Shown: positions 13,870 through 21,863 of the stretch, in pieces
Layout of the letters: the number at the start of each line of letters is the position of its first letter
How positions within the stretch are numbered: position 1 is the stretch's first letter
NCBI GenBank assembly: GCA_965201115.1
Contig: OZ241745.1
Coordinates: 496,001 to 560,000 of the forward strand
DNA: 64,000 nt
From: JANQOH01 sp965201115
GTDB taxonomy: Bacteria > Pseudomonadota > Alphaproteobacteria > UBA7887
Reading direction: 5' to 3'
Translations under genes and position numbers: made by a program
The notes under the pieces: generated by a model
What the model was told of the DNA's origin: nothing
Seen by the model: only the letters and a program-made list of their open reading frames with translations
Databases searched by the model: none

Positions 13870-14877
13870 TCACGCGGGATCCGGCGCCACCCGCACCATG
13901 CGCTTGCCGCGGTTTTCCCCCGCCAGCAGCCCTATCAGCGCTCCCGGCGCGTTCTCCAGCCCCTCCACGATGTCTTCGGTTACGCGGATCGCGCCGCTTT
14001 CCGTCCACGCCCGCAGTTCGCGCTCGGCCTCCGCGTCGCGGTCGGCGAAATCCATGACGATGAACCCCTCGAGCCGCAGCCGCTTGACCACTGCGAGGCC
14101 CGGCAGGTTGCGCGGCCCCGCGGGCGCCGCGCGGTCGTATTGGCTCACCGCGCCGCAACACACGACGCGCCCGCGCGGGTTCATGAGAAACAGCGCGGTC
14201 TCGAGTATCTTCCCGCCCACATTGTCGAAATACACGTCGACGCCGTTCGGGCAGGCCGCGCGCAGGGCCTGGAACAAGCCGCCCGCGCGGTAATCCACGC
14301 AGGCGTCGAAACCGAGCGTTTCCACCGCCCATGCGCATTTCCCGGCGCCGCCGGCGATGCCCACCGCCCGGCAGCCGCGCGCCCTGGCGATCTGCCCCGC
14401 ATAGCCCCCCACCGAGCCCGCCGCGGCGGAAACCAGCACCGTTTCTCCCTCGCGCGGCCGGCCGATATGCGTAAGCCCGTGCCAAGCTGTCTTGCCGGCG
14501 ATGCCGAGCGCCGACAGCCGGTGCGACAACGGTCGCGTATCGGGGAGTTTCGCCGCCGCCCCGGCGTCGATGGCGGCGTATTCCGCCCACAGCGCTTCCG
14601 CCGCCACGAGGTCTCCGGCCGCGAGCGCCGGGCCGCGCGATTCGACGACCTCGCCGATAATGTAGGCGGGCATCGTGTCGCCCGCCTTCACCGCTGCGCG
14701 GTAGGTGGCGCCCTGCATCCACGCGCGGGCGGCGGCGTCGATCGAGATCAGGATCGTCCGTATCAGGGCCTGCCCGGCGCCGATTTCCGGAACCGCGCCG
14801 GCGCGCAGTTCGAAATGCTCCTCGCCGAGCGCTCCGTCCGGCAGCGCGCGGACGACGATCTCCCGGTTGCCGCTCAT
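13870..14877 (-). CDS. MDR-family NADP-dependent oxidoreductase
   Basis: A 335-residue zinc-independent medium-chain reductase of the curcumin-reductase / 2-alkenal-reductase type. Visible are the GroES-like N-terminal half (LISIDAAARAWMQG), the Rossmann motif ETVLVSAAAGSVGGYAGQ and VYFDNVGGKILE. No zinc-binding GHE motif or cysteine cluster is seen, as expected for this subgroup. Its ATG overlaps the stop of the upstream glutathione transferase gene (ATGA, 14874-14877), so the two are coupled, suggesting a shared detoxification role against electrophiles (inference). Confidence 0.9.
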   Translation of the reverse strand: MSGNREIVVRALPDGALGEEHFELRAGAVPEIGAGQALIRTILISIDAAARAWMQGATYRAAVKAGDTMPAYIIGEVVESRGPALAAGDLVAAEALWAEYAAIDAGAAAKLPDTRPLSHRLSALGIAGKTAWHGLTHIGRPREGETVLVSAAAGSVGGYAGQIARARGCRAVGIAGGAGKCAWAVETLGFDACVDYRAGGLFQALRAACPNGVDVYFDNVGGKILETALFLMNPRGRVVCCGAVSQYDRAAPAGPRNLPGLAVVKRLRLEGFIVMDFADRDAEAERELRAWTESGAIRVTEDIVEGLENAPGALIGLLAGENRGKRMVRVAPDPA

Positions 14878-15479
14878 GCGTCCCACGCCGCGCGCAGCGC
14901 CGGGCGCGCTTGCAGCCTCTCCATGTAGGCGCGCAGGTCGGGTTTGTCGGCAACCTCCGCGCCCAGCCGCGCGGCGACGATGCAGGCGTGCCCCGTCATG
15001 ATATCGGCGCCGCTGAAATCTCCCGCCAGATATTCTCGCTCCCCGAGCGCGGTTTCGACCGCGCCGAGCATGCGCGTCAGCAGCCGCGTCGCGCGATCGA
15101 CGTTGACTTGGTTGCGCCGCTCCGGCGGCAGCAGGATCGTCTCCACGACAATGGTATTGACCGGCGGCATGATCATCCCTTCGGCGTAATGCAGCCATTG
15201 GAGGTAGGCCGGGAATTCCGCCGCCTCCGCCGCCGGGGCGAGCCGCCCGTTTCCGTATTTCGCCAGCAGATACTGGACGATGGCGCCCGACTCGAAGATC
15301 GTGACGCCGCCGTCCTGCACCGTCGGCACGCGGCCCAGCGGATGTACGCCCAGATAGTCCGGCGCCCGCATTGCCGGATCGCCGAGCTTGTAGCGCTTCA
15401 GCCCGTAATCCAGCCCGAGCTCGTTGCAAAGCCAAACCACGCGCACGGCGCGTGTGTTCGGCGCATAGTGAACGATCAT
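14874..15479 (-). CDS. Glutathione S-transferase
   Basis: A 201-residue cytosolic GST: N-terminal thioredoxin-like domain with the cis-proline block GRVPTVQDGG and the glutathione-contact motif FESGAIVQYL, then an all-helical C-terminal domain containing DFSGADIMTGH, the helix-capping motif. The start at 15479 (MIVHYAPNTR) is preferred because the family begins directly with the first beta strand; a longer frame to 15515 is possible. It leads a two-gene unit with the MDR oxidoreductase. Confidence 0.92.
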   Translation of the reverse strand: MIVHYAPNTRAVRVVWLCNELGLDYGLKRYKLGDPAMRAPDYLGVHPLGRVPTVQDGGVTIFESGAIVQYLLAKYGNGRLAPAAEAAEFPAYLQWLHYAEGMIMPPVNTIVVETILLPPERRNQVNVDRATRLLTRMLGAVETALGEREYLAGDFSGADIMTGHACIVAARLGAEVADKPDLRAYMERLQARPALRAAWDA

Positions 15480-15612
15480 GCGCGCGCCTCTTTTCCGGCC
15501 GGGGAACGACGCCATTCTACCCGGCGCCTTCCGCCGCGGTCAACGCGGCGCCCGGCGAGATTTCGCCCGCGCCCGCGCCAACGGCCACGGACGGCGGCGG
15601 CCGTTACAATGC

Positions 15613-15942
15613 CTATGATTCCGCCGCTCCGGGAGCGGCCGGCCCCGTAATGCCGAGCGCGCCTTCCATCCTGCTTAAGCGCGTGTTCGTCGCGCGCGCC
15701 TCGTCCCGCAACTCCCGAATATCGGTCTTGAGCTCGGCCATGCCGGTCTCAAGGCTTGTCATGCGCGCATCGATCCGGTCCATGCGCGCGTCGAGCGCGA
15801 GCCACAGGAACGCGCCGACCGCAACATTCGTTCCGACCACCGTGAGCACGACGGTCGCGATAGCGATAACGAAACCGAAGCCGTTTGCCTTGACCCCGGC
15901 GCGCCGATCCGGTCCCGTATCGGCCATCGAAATATCCGCCAT
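15613..15942 (-). CDS. Array 1, copy 1: single-TM coiled-coil protein
   Basis: A 109-residue protein of unknown function, the last (3') member of five tandem paralogs. Order: short polar N-terminus (MADISMADTGPDRRAG), one hydrophobic helix of about 25 residues, the conserved LWLALDARM, then a coiled coil of Met/Leu-spaced heptads ending SRMEGALGITG and a Pro/Ala/Gly tail. The N-terminus is probably cytoplasmic and the coil on the far side, but the topology is inferred. The start at 15942 is set by alignment with the other copies; an in-frame ATG at 16017 reads through spacer DNA. It ends in AES rather than AAQ, the most diverged tail of the set. Confidence 0.75.
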   Translation of the reverse strand: MADISMADTGPDRRAGVKANGFGFVIAIATVVLTVVGTNVAVGAFLWLALDARMDRIDARMTSLETGMAELKTDIRELRDEARATNTRLSRMEGALGITGPAAPGAAES

Positions 15943-16042
15943 ACTCAATCCCCCTGTTCGCGCGGCGCAACTGTACCGGGACGATGACACAATAGCGCGG
16001 ATTTCGTCCGCCCGCAATGCGCGACAACCGGCGCCCGGGGGG

Positions 16043-16363
16043 CTATTGCGCCGCCGCTCCCGGGCTGGCGGGGCCGGTAATGCCGAGCGCGCCTTCTATC
16101 CTGCTCAAGCGCGTATTCGTGGCGCGCGCCTCGTCCCGCAACTCCCGAATATCGGCCTTGAGTTCGGTCCTGAGTTGGGACATGCCCGCCTCGAGATTCG
16201 TCATGCGCGCGTCAAGCGCGAGCCACAGGAACGCGCCGACCGCCACATTCGTTCCCACAACCGTGAGAACGATTGTCGCGATAACGATGCCGAAACCGAA
16301 GCCGTTCGTTCCGACCCCGGCGCGCCGGTCCGGCCCCGTATCGGCCATTGGAATATCCGTCAT
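16043..16363 (-). CDS. Array 1, copy 2: single-TM coiled-coil protein
   Basis: A 106-residue paralog starting MTDIPMADTG, with the same membrane helix and the block TNVAVGAFLWLALDARM. Its coil reads TNLEAGMSQLRTEL-KADIRELRDEARA; compared with copy 3 it lacks the extra heptads after LDARM. The C-terminus SRIEGALGITG plus a Pro/Ala tail ending AAQ matches its neighbours. About 100 bp of conserved spacer separates it from copy 1, so gene and spacer were duplicated together. No known domain is recognised. Confidence 0.75.
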   Translation of the reverse strand: MTDIPMADTGPDRRAGVGTNGFGFGIVIATIVLTVVGTNVAVGAFLWLALDARMTNLEAGMSQLRTELKADIRELRDEARATNTRLSRIEGALGITGPASPGAAAQ

Positions 16364-16482
16364 GCCCTGTCTTCCCCTTGTTCGCGCCACGCGGCAACGG
16401 CGTCGGTTACGAGACGGCAAGCGCGGGTTACGCCCGCCCGCAACGCGCGGGCCGACAACCGGCGCCGGGCGCGCCCGCGCTG

Positions 16483-16839
16483 CTATTGCGCGGCCGCGCC
16501 GGGGGGAGCGGGACCCGTAATGCCGAGAACGCCCTCCATCCTGCTCAAGCGCGTGTTCGTCGCGCGCGCTTCGTCCCGCAGCTCCCGAATGTCGGCCTTG
16601 AGTTCGGTTCTGAGTTGGGACATACCGGTCTCAAGGCTCGTCATGCGCGCATCGAGCCGGTCCATGCGCGTCTCGAATCGGTTCATGCGCGCATCGAGCG
16701 CGAGCCACAGGAACGCGCCGACCGCCACATTCGTTCCCACGACCGTGAGAACGATTGTCACGATGACGATGCCGAAACCGTTCGCCCGGCCCCCGGCGCC
16801 CCGGTACGGCCCCGTATCGGCCATCGGAATATCCGTCAT
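16483..16839 (-). CDS. Array 1, copy 3: single-TM coiled-coil protein, longest form
   Basis: The 118-residue member with the longest coil. After the membrane helix and LDARM it has MNRFETRMDRLDARMTSLE, two seven-residue Met-spaced units, where other copies have one or none. The rest (GMSQLRTEL, DIRELRDEARATNTRL) is nearly identical to copies 2 and 4. It is exactly seven residues longer than copy 4. Start at the ATG 16839, shared by alignment; no strong ribosome site is obvious. Confidence 0.75.
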   Translation of the reverse strand: MTDIPMADTGPYRGAGGRANGFGIVIVTIVLTVVGTNVAVGAFLWLALDARMNRFETRMDRLDARMTSLETGMSQLRTELKADIRELRDEARATNTRLSRMEGVLGITGPAPPGAAAQ

Positions 16840-16957
16840 GCCCTGTCTTCCCCTTGTTCGCGCCACGCGGCAACGGCGTCGGTTACGAGACGGTAGCGCG
16901 GGTTACGCCCGCCCGCAACGCGCAGCCCGGCAACCGGCGCCGGGCGCGCCCGCGCTG

Positions 16958-17293
16958 CTATTGCGCAGCCGCGCCCGGGGCGGCGGGGCCCACAATGCCG
17001 AGCGCGCCTTCCATTCTGCTCAAACGTATATTCAGTGCGCGCGTTTCGTCCCGCAGCTCCCGAATATCGGTCTTGAGTTCGGTCCTGAGTTGGGACATGC
17101 CGGTCTCAAGGCTTGTCATACGCGCCTCGAATTGGTTCATGCGCGCATCGAGCGCGAGCCACAGGAACGCGCCGACCGCCACATTCGTTCCCACGACCGT
17201 GAGAACGATTGTCACGATGACGATGCCGAAACCGTTCGCCCGGCCCCCGGCGCTCCGGTACGGCCCCGTATCGGCCATCGGCATATCCGTCAT
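16958..17293 (-). CDS. Array 1, copy 4: single-TM coiled-coil protein
   Basis: A 111-residue paralog starting MTDMPMADTGPYRSAGG. Membrane helix as in the others; the coil begins MNQFEARMTSLETGM, one heptad shorter than copy 3. The stretch DETRALNIRLSRMEG carries more substitutions than its neighbours, suggesting somewhat older divergence. Function unknown; likely an inner-membrane oligomer, by inference from the coiled coil. Confidence 0.75.
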   Translation of the reverse strand: MTDMPMADTGPYRSAGGRANGFGIVIVTIVLTVVGTNVAVGAFLWLALDARMNQFEARMTSLETGMSQLRTELKTDIRELRDETRALNIRLSRMEGALGIVGPAAPGAAAQ

Positions 17294-17409
17294 GCCCTGC
17301 CTCTCCGGTTCGCGCGGCGCAACGACCGCGCCCGGGACGAGACGATAGCGCGGGTTACGCCTGCCCGCAACGCGCGGCCCGACAACCGGCGCCGGGCGCG
17401 CCCGCGCTG

Positions 17410-17712
17410 CTATTGCGCCGCCGCTCCCGGGGCGGCAGGGCCCACAATGCCAAGCACGCCCTCTATCCTGCTTAAGCGCGTATTCGTGGCGCGCGCCTCG
17501 TCCCGCAGCTCCCGAATATCGGTCTTGAGTTCGGCCATGCCGATCTCAAGGCTTGCCATGCGCGCATCGAGCGCGAGCCACAGGAACGCGCCGACCGCGA
17601 CATTCGTTCCCACGACCGTGAGGACGATTGTCACGATGACGATGCCGAAACCGTTCGCCCGGCCCCCGGCGCCCCGGTACGGCCCCGTATCGGCCATCGG
17701 AATATCCGTCAT
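17410..17712 (-). CDS. Array 1, copy 5: single-TM coiled-coil protein, shortest form
   Basis: The 100-residue member at the head of the array, 60 bp after the ctaA stop and on the same strand. Helix at about 21-46, then a short coil MASLEIGMAELKTDIREL. Relative to copy 4 it lacks 11 residues (7 + 4), a step compatible with coiled-coil periodicity (a hendecad). It may be cotranscribed with ctaA, although the conserved spacers could carry separate signals. Confidence 0.75.
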   Translation of the reverse strand: MTDIPMADTGPYRGAGGRANGFGIVIVTIVLTVVGTNVAVGAFLWLALDARMASLEIGMAELKTDIRELRDEARATNTRLSRIEGVLGIVGPAAPGAAAQ

Positions 17713-17772
17713 GCCCTGCCTCTCCTGTTCGCGCGGCGCAACGACCGCGCCGGGATGAGACGATAGCGCCGG

Positions 17773-18693
17773 TTACGCCTGCCCGCAACACGCGGCCCGG
17801 CAACCGGCGCCGGGGGGCATGGGGGCGAGGGCGACGAGGCAGGCGAACAGCGCCACGGCGACCGCCTGGTGCGCGGCGCCGCCGGCGACCTGGGGCCAAA
17901 GGCCCGCGCCGGCGAACAGGTCCGGCATCCAGGCGCCGAGCGCGATCTGCGCGGCGAGCGCGGCCAGCGCCGCCGCCGCCAGCCGCCGCGAAAACGCGCC
18001 GCGGCGCCGCGCGCGCAGCCACGCCGCCGCCACCGCGACGACAACCGCCGCCGCGAAAACGCGATGCGCGAAATGCAGACGCGCGAGCGGGTCGTCCAGC
18101 GCCGCGCCGCACAGGGGCCAGCCGGGGCAGGCGAGGGTCGCGCCGGCTTTCGCGGTCATCGCGCCGCTGGCGGCGGCGGCCGCAACCGCCAGCGCGGCGG
18201 CGACCTCGACCCGGCCCAGCCGCGGCGGCGCCGGCGCGCGCGATCGCGAAAGCGCGTGCAGAACCAGCGCCAGCAGCGCCAGAGCGGCGACGAGATGCGC
18301 CGCCACCGACCACGGGCTGTTGCGGTCGAGCACGGTAAACCCGCCGAGGCCGGCCTGCGCGAGCAGCAACGCCAGAGCGGCGAAGGCGATGCGCGGCAGC
18401 GCCGGCGCCGCCGCGCGGACGCGCCACGCGGCGAACGCGAACGCCGCGGCGGCGGGCGCGACCAGCGCCGCCGCGTTGAAGCGGTGCGCCCACTCGGCGA
18501 GCACTTGCCAATAGGCGTATTCGACGCCCGGAACGGCCGCCAGCGCCGTCGGCATGGGGAGCCACAAGCCGTAGCAAAGGGGCCAGTCGGGGCAGGCGAG
18601 GCCGGAGCCCGTGAGCCGCACGACCGCGCCGAGCACGATTTGCACGCATATCAGGGCCGCCGCCAGCGCGGCGAGCCGGCGGAACGCGGTCAC
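17773..18693 (-). CDS. ctaA: Heme A synthase (COX15/CtaA family)
   Basis: Inner-membrane protein of 306 residues that converts heme O to heme A for cytochrome c oxidase. About eight hydrophobic helices carry the paired histidine segments EWAHRFNAA, SVAAHLVAAL, HFAHRVFAA and GGAAHQAVAV expected for the heme sites. The Cys pair in GLACPDWPLC and a second in LACPGWPLC are typical of COX15. The GTG at 18693 overlaps the SURF1 stop (GTGA). Its pairing with SURF1 supports an oxidase-assembly unit. Confidence 0.92.
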   Translation of the reverse strand: MTAFRRLAALAAALICVQIVLGAVVRLTGSGLACPDWPLCYGLWLPMPTALAAVPGVEYAYWQVLAEWAHRFNAAALVAPAAAAFAFAAWRVRAAAPALPRIAFAALALLLAQAGLGGFTVLDRNSPWSVAAHLVAALALLALVLHALSRSRAPAPPRLGRVEVAAALAVAAAAASGAMTAKAGATLACPGWPLCGAALDDPLARLHFAHRVFAAAVVVAVAAAWLRARRRGAFSRRLAAAALAALAAQIALGAWMPDLFAGAGLWPQVAGGAAHQAVAVALFACLVALAPMPPGAGCRAACCGQA

Positions 18694-19385
18694 GGCGCCT
18701 CGCGCGCCGCGCGGCGGCGATACACGGCGTAGACCGCCAGCAGGCCCGCCGCCAGGCCGAACCAGATAATCGCGTAATGCAGGTGTTCGTTGCGCAGCCG
18801 CAGCGCGGCGCCGCCCGGCGCGGGATAGCGCGCGCCGGTTTCGGGGCCGATGGCCTGGACGTAGAAATCGGCGGCCGGCAGGCCCGCGGCGCGCGTCATT
18901 GCCGCCGGATCGATCCAGTGCCACACGCCGTCTTCGGGGCGGTTGTCGGGGCGGAAGGGGTTTCCGGCGGGGGGGCCGCGCAGCAGGCCCTCGACCTCGA
19001 CGACGCCTTCGGGGCGCGCGGCCGCTTCGGCGCGCGGCGCCCAGCCGCGATCGACCAGCACGGCGCGCCCGCCGGCAAGCTCCAGCGGCGCGACCAGCCG
19101 CACGCCGGCGCGTCCGGCGCGGGTCTGCGCCAACACGGTCATTTCGGCGTCGGCGCGGAAGCGCCCCGATAGCGCCACGCGCGCGAATTCCCATTCCGCG
19201 CGCCGGGCGGGGTCGGGCGCCGCGGGGAGCGGGACCGGCGGCGCGGCGCGGCGTTCTTCCAGCGTCCGGATCAGTCCGGTCTTCCACTCCAGCCGTTGCA
19301 GCTGCCACGTTCCGAGGCCGGCGAGCGCGAGCGCGGCGGGCCATACGAACCACGCCGCGCGCGCCGCCGCGCGGCTATGCGGAAT
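18690..19385 (-). CDS. SURF1-family cytochrome oxidase assembly protein, start uncertain
   Basis: About 231 residues. N-terminal helix followed by the SURF1 hallmark LGTWQLQRLEWKTGLI, a periplasmic domain with VDRGWAPR, and a C-terminal membrane helix just after RLRNEHLHYAIIWFGLA. It assists heme a/cofactor insertion into cytochrome oxidase. No ATG, GTG or TTG exists in frame upstream of the conserved N-terminus; the nearest possible initiator is ATT at 19385, 8 bases before the end of the preceding gene's stop codon. An ATG at 19178 would delete the first helix. Treat the 5' end as provisional: an unusual start or a base error. Confidence 0.82.
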   Translation of the reverse strand: MPHSRAAARAAWFVWPAALALAGLGTWQLQRLEWKTGLIRTLEERRAAPPVPLPAAPDPARRAEWEFARVALSGRFRADAEMTVLAQTRAGRAGVRLVAPLELAGGRAVLVDRGWAPRAEAAARPEGVVEVEGLLRGPPAGNPFRPDNRPEDGVWHWIDPAAMTRAAGLPAADFYVQAIGPETGARYPAPGGAALRLRNEHLHYAIIWFGLAAGLLAVYAVYRRRAAREAP

Positions 19386-20121
19386 CGGCCCGGCGCGCTT
19401 TCGCGCGCTTGTAGAGAACGGGCGCCAGCGCGAGCAATGCGAGCCCCGCCAGGGCGGCCAGCGTTTCCGTCGTCAGCACCGCGCCGACGGAAAATTCCTC
19501 GCCGGAGTCGAACACGCCGCCGAGGCCGGCGCCGGCGAGACAGAAGACGAAAGTGCCGGGAACGATGCCGACCGCGGTGCCCAGGACGAACACGCGGAGC
19601 GGAACGCCGAGCATGGCGGGGACCAGGTTCACAAGCCAGAAGGGAAACAGCGGAATGAGCCGCAGCACGAGAAGGTAGCTCAGCGCGTTGCCGCGAAACC
19701 CCGCCTCGAGGCGGGCCATCCAGGGCCCGGCGCGCGCGCGCAGGCTGTCGCCGACGGCGGTGCGGGCGATGAGGAAGATTGCCGTGGCGCCGAGCGTCGC
19801 CGCCGCCACGGTGCAGGCCGTGCCGGCCGCCGCGCCGAACAGGAACCCGCCGGCCAGGGTCATGAAGACCGCGCCGGGAAGCGACAGCGCCACGACCGCC
19901 GCATAGATCGCGACGTAGGCGGCGGCGGCCGCGACGCCGTATTCGGCCACCCAGCCCAGCAGCAGCGCCCGGTTCTCGCGCAGCGATTCGAAGGTCAGGC
20001 GGTCGTCGAGCCCGAGCGCGAAGACGAGGCCCGCCAGCGCGGCCAGGACCGCCACGGGCGCGAGCCGCCGCCACAGGGGCGCGCGCGGTTTCTCCGCGGG
20101 TTTCCTGTCCGCGCCGGTCAT
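19375..20121 (-). CDS. TVP38/TMEM64-family membrane protein
   Basis: A 248-residue polytopic inner-membrane protein with the SNARE-associated/DedA-superfamily core: a reentrant-type block LPGAVFMTLAGGFLFGAAAG, then a conserved basic and proline segment LRLIPLFPFWLVNLVPAMLG and a final GTFVFCLAGAGLG. Members are linked to lipid scrambling or transport across membranes; the substrate here is unknown. Its ATG overlaps the DUF547 stop (ATGA, 20118-20121), a coupled pair often seen in related genomes, though I cannot verify that here. Confidence 0.87.
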   Translation of the reverse strand: MTGADRKPAEKPRAPLWRRLAPVAVLAALAGLVFALGLDDRLTFESLRENRALLLGWVAEYGVAAAAAYVAIYAAVVALSLPGAVFMTLAGGFLFGAAAGTACTVAAATLGATAIFLIARTAVGDSLRARAGPWMARLEAGFRGNALSYLLVLRLIPLFPFWLVNLVPAMLGVPLRVFVLGTAVGIVPGTFVFCLAGAGLGGVFDSGEEFSVGAVLTTETLAALAGLALLALAPVLYKRAKARRADSA

Positions 20122-21038
20122 CGCGCGCCGGCCTCCGCGCGCGCCGCGTCGTTGAGCGCCCAGTCGTAGCGGTAGCCGGATATGCGCGGCGCCCGCGCCA
20201 GCGCGGCGGCCAGCGCGGGCTTGGCGTAGCGGGCAAGATGCGCGAACAGCTCCGCGCGGCCGGCGCCGAAATCCTCGGCGTACCAGTCGTAGATGCGCGA
20301 GAGCCGAACGCCGTTCGCGGCGATCTCCACGCCGCGCGGATGGTTGACATAGGCGCGCGCGGCGCGGTCGAGCTGCGCCTCGAGCGCGTCGGCGCGGTAT
20401 GCCTCGGCCGCCAGTTCGGGGCAGCCCGCGGCCGCGCAGTTCAGCGCGTAATGCAGCCTCGGGTCGCGCCAAATGGGGCGGAGGATGCGATGCTCGATGT
20501 CGTCGAGGGTTAAGTCCTCGCCTTCGATCCCGACCAGCGCGGCGCCCCACGGCCCATCGCTGAACAGCCCCGGCGATATGTCGATGTCGCGTATGCTCTC
20601 GACCGGATAGCGGCGGAGCACCGTGCGCACGGTGAGTGCGTTGTAGAGGTTAATCCAGTACGCCTTCTGTTCGGGCCGCGCAAGGGCGCTCACGCGCACG
20701 CGGGCGAGCGACGCGATCCAGGCGTCGAGTTCCGCGCGGGCGGCGGCGTCCGCCTCGGCATACGCGACGCGGTTCGCGCCATCGGGGCCCGGGCGGACGA
20801 GGCGGGCGAGCAGGCGGTCCCACGCGCCATGATCGACGGTTGCGGTCGAGGCCGGGTCGTGGGCGGTCCAGCGCTCCCAGAGTTCGGCGGCGGGCGCGGC
20901 GGGCGCGCCGCCGCAGGCGAGCGCCGCCGCGGCGAACGCGGCGGCGGCGAGCGCACCGCGCGCCGTGCGGAAACGTGCGGGCGGGGACGCCCGCGGTCCC
21001 GGGCAGTCCGGGCCGCCTTCATGCGAGTACGACGCCAT
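20118..21038 (-). CDS. DUF547-containing secreted protein
   Basis: A 306-residue protein of the DUF547 family (function unknown). Core motifs: KAYWINLYNALTVRTVL, DIDISPGLFSD, a pattern with ALNCAAAGCPEL and the later LSRIYDWYAEDFG. An Ala-rich signal-peptide-like stretch (ARGALAAAAFAAAALACGG) precedes it. The only in-frame ATG (21038) places about 22 residues, encoded partly by a REP palindrome, before this signal peptide. Either the N-terminus really includes repeat-derived codons or translation begins at an unrecognised codon. The downstream overlap with the TVP38 gene suggests an envelope function in common. Confidence 0.85.
   Translation of the reverse strand: MASYSHEGGPDCPGPRASPPARFRTARGALAAAAFAAAALACGGAPAAPAAELWERWTAHDPASTATVDHGAWDRLLARLVRPGPDGANRVAYAEADAAARAELDAWIASLARVRVSALARPEQKAYWINLYNALTVRTVLRRYPVESIRDIDISPGLFSDGPWGAALVGIEGEDLTLDDIEHRILRPIWRDPRLHYALNCAAAGCPELAAEAYRADALEAQLDRAARAYVNHPRGVEIAANGVRLSRIYDWYAEDFGAGRAELFAHLARYAKPALAAALARAPRISGYRYDWALNDAARAEAGAR
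20963..21011. repeat. REP-like palindrome inside the DUF547 5' end
   Basis: Contains CGTGCGGGCG-GGGA-CGCCCGCGG with a trailing TCCCGGGCAGTCC. Unlike most copies, it lies within an open reading frame, in the first codons of the DUF547 gene. It matches the copy near 32.82 kb closely, including the CGGGCAGTC tail. Confidence 0.7.
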
Positions 21039-21050
21039 GCGCTTGTGTCG

Positions 21051-21863
21051 TCAGCGGGCGCGGCTGAGCGCCCGGCTGTCGAAATCGCGGTCGGTCAGGC
21101 CCTGGCCGAAGGCGTACTCGCCGAACTCGAGATCGGTGGATTTGCCCGTCAAGCGGTTGACCATCGCCATGCGGTGCGCGCGCCAGTGGCGGTCGGCATA
21201 GAGCCGGTAGTCGGCGAAGGTCAGGGTTTTCAGGAGCGCGTCCTTGCGGTCGTAGAAATCGATCCGCCAGGGACGGTATTCGTCCCGATCCATCCACATG
21301 ACCTGCCGCGTGTAGCCCGATTCCTCATCGACCGGGTAGCGTTCGATTGTCCGGCAGGATAGCGTTTCCGCGCCCGGGCAGGGTTCGTCCCGCAACCAGC
21401 GATAGGTGAATTTCTCCACCTCCTGGCTCGACAGGTCTTCGTATGAGAATTCGCTGCCCATGAACGAGCCGGAGCGGTTCGACGCGCCGATGCGCTTGAC
21501 CCGCTTGAGCGCGGGCAGATAGAGCCATTGGTCGTCGTCGCCGGTCTTGTGCGTGTGTGTGAGCAGCGCCGTGCCGCGGACGTCGCGCGGCCGGTCGAAG
21601 ATCGAGAGGCTCTTGTCGCCGTCGTCGATTTTCTCCAGCACGCGGGTGCGGATGTGGCGCACGCTTTCCTCGCCGTGGCGGTTGCGCAGGGTCATGGTCA
21701 TGGCGGCCTCGGAATCGCCGAAGCCCTCGTCGCGCAGGGCGGCCTCCCGGGCGATGCGCAGGCCCTTGGCCTCGGCCGTTTCCGACCCGTCCTGCGCCGC
21801 CGCCGGCGCGAGCGGCGCCAGCGCGATGCATGCCGCGGCGGCGGCGGTAACGAACGGTCTCAC
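21051..21863 (-). CDS. LolA-like outer-membrane lipoprotein-sorting protein
   Basis: A 270-residue periplasmic protein with a cleavable signal peptide (VRPFVTAAAAACIALAPLAP). The body has the family features EAAMTMTLRNRHGEESVR, KSLSIFDRPRDVRGTALL, DDDQWLYLPALKRVKRI and FMGSEFSYEDL. These LolA-fold proteins are usually encoded beside MMPL-type RND transporters and are thought to accept lipids in the periplasm. The GTG at 21863 overlaps the stop of the MMPL gene (GTGA), so the two are coupled and probably act together. Confidence 0.9.
   Translation of the reverse strand: MRPFVTAAAAACIALAPLAPAAAQDGSETAEAKGLRIAREAALRDEGFGDSEAAMTMTLRNRHGEESVRHIRTRVLEKIDDGDKSLSIFDRPRDVRGTALLTHTHKTGDDDQWLYLPALKRVKRIGASNRSGSFMGSEFSYEDLSSQEVEKFTYRWLRDEPCPGAETLSCRTIERYPVDEESGYTRQVMWMDRDEYRPWRIDFYDRKDALLKTLTFADYRLYADRHWRAHRMAMVNRLTGKSTDLEFGEYAFGQGLTDRDFDSRALSRAR

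Larger units (their letters stand above)
15613..17772. repeat. Tandem gene array 1 (five gene-plus-spacer units)
   Basis: Five direct repeats with gene starts 421, 476, 454 and 419 bp apart. Each spacer repeats the same words, including GCGGGTTACGCC, CCCGCAACGCGC and ACCGGCGCCGGG. The unit therefore spread by tandem duplication of gene plus spacer, and the step-to-step length differences fall mostly in the coiled-coil codons. Confidence 0.85.
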
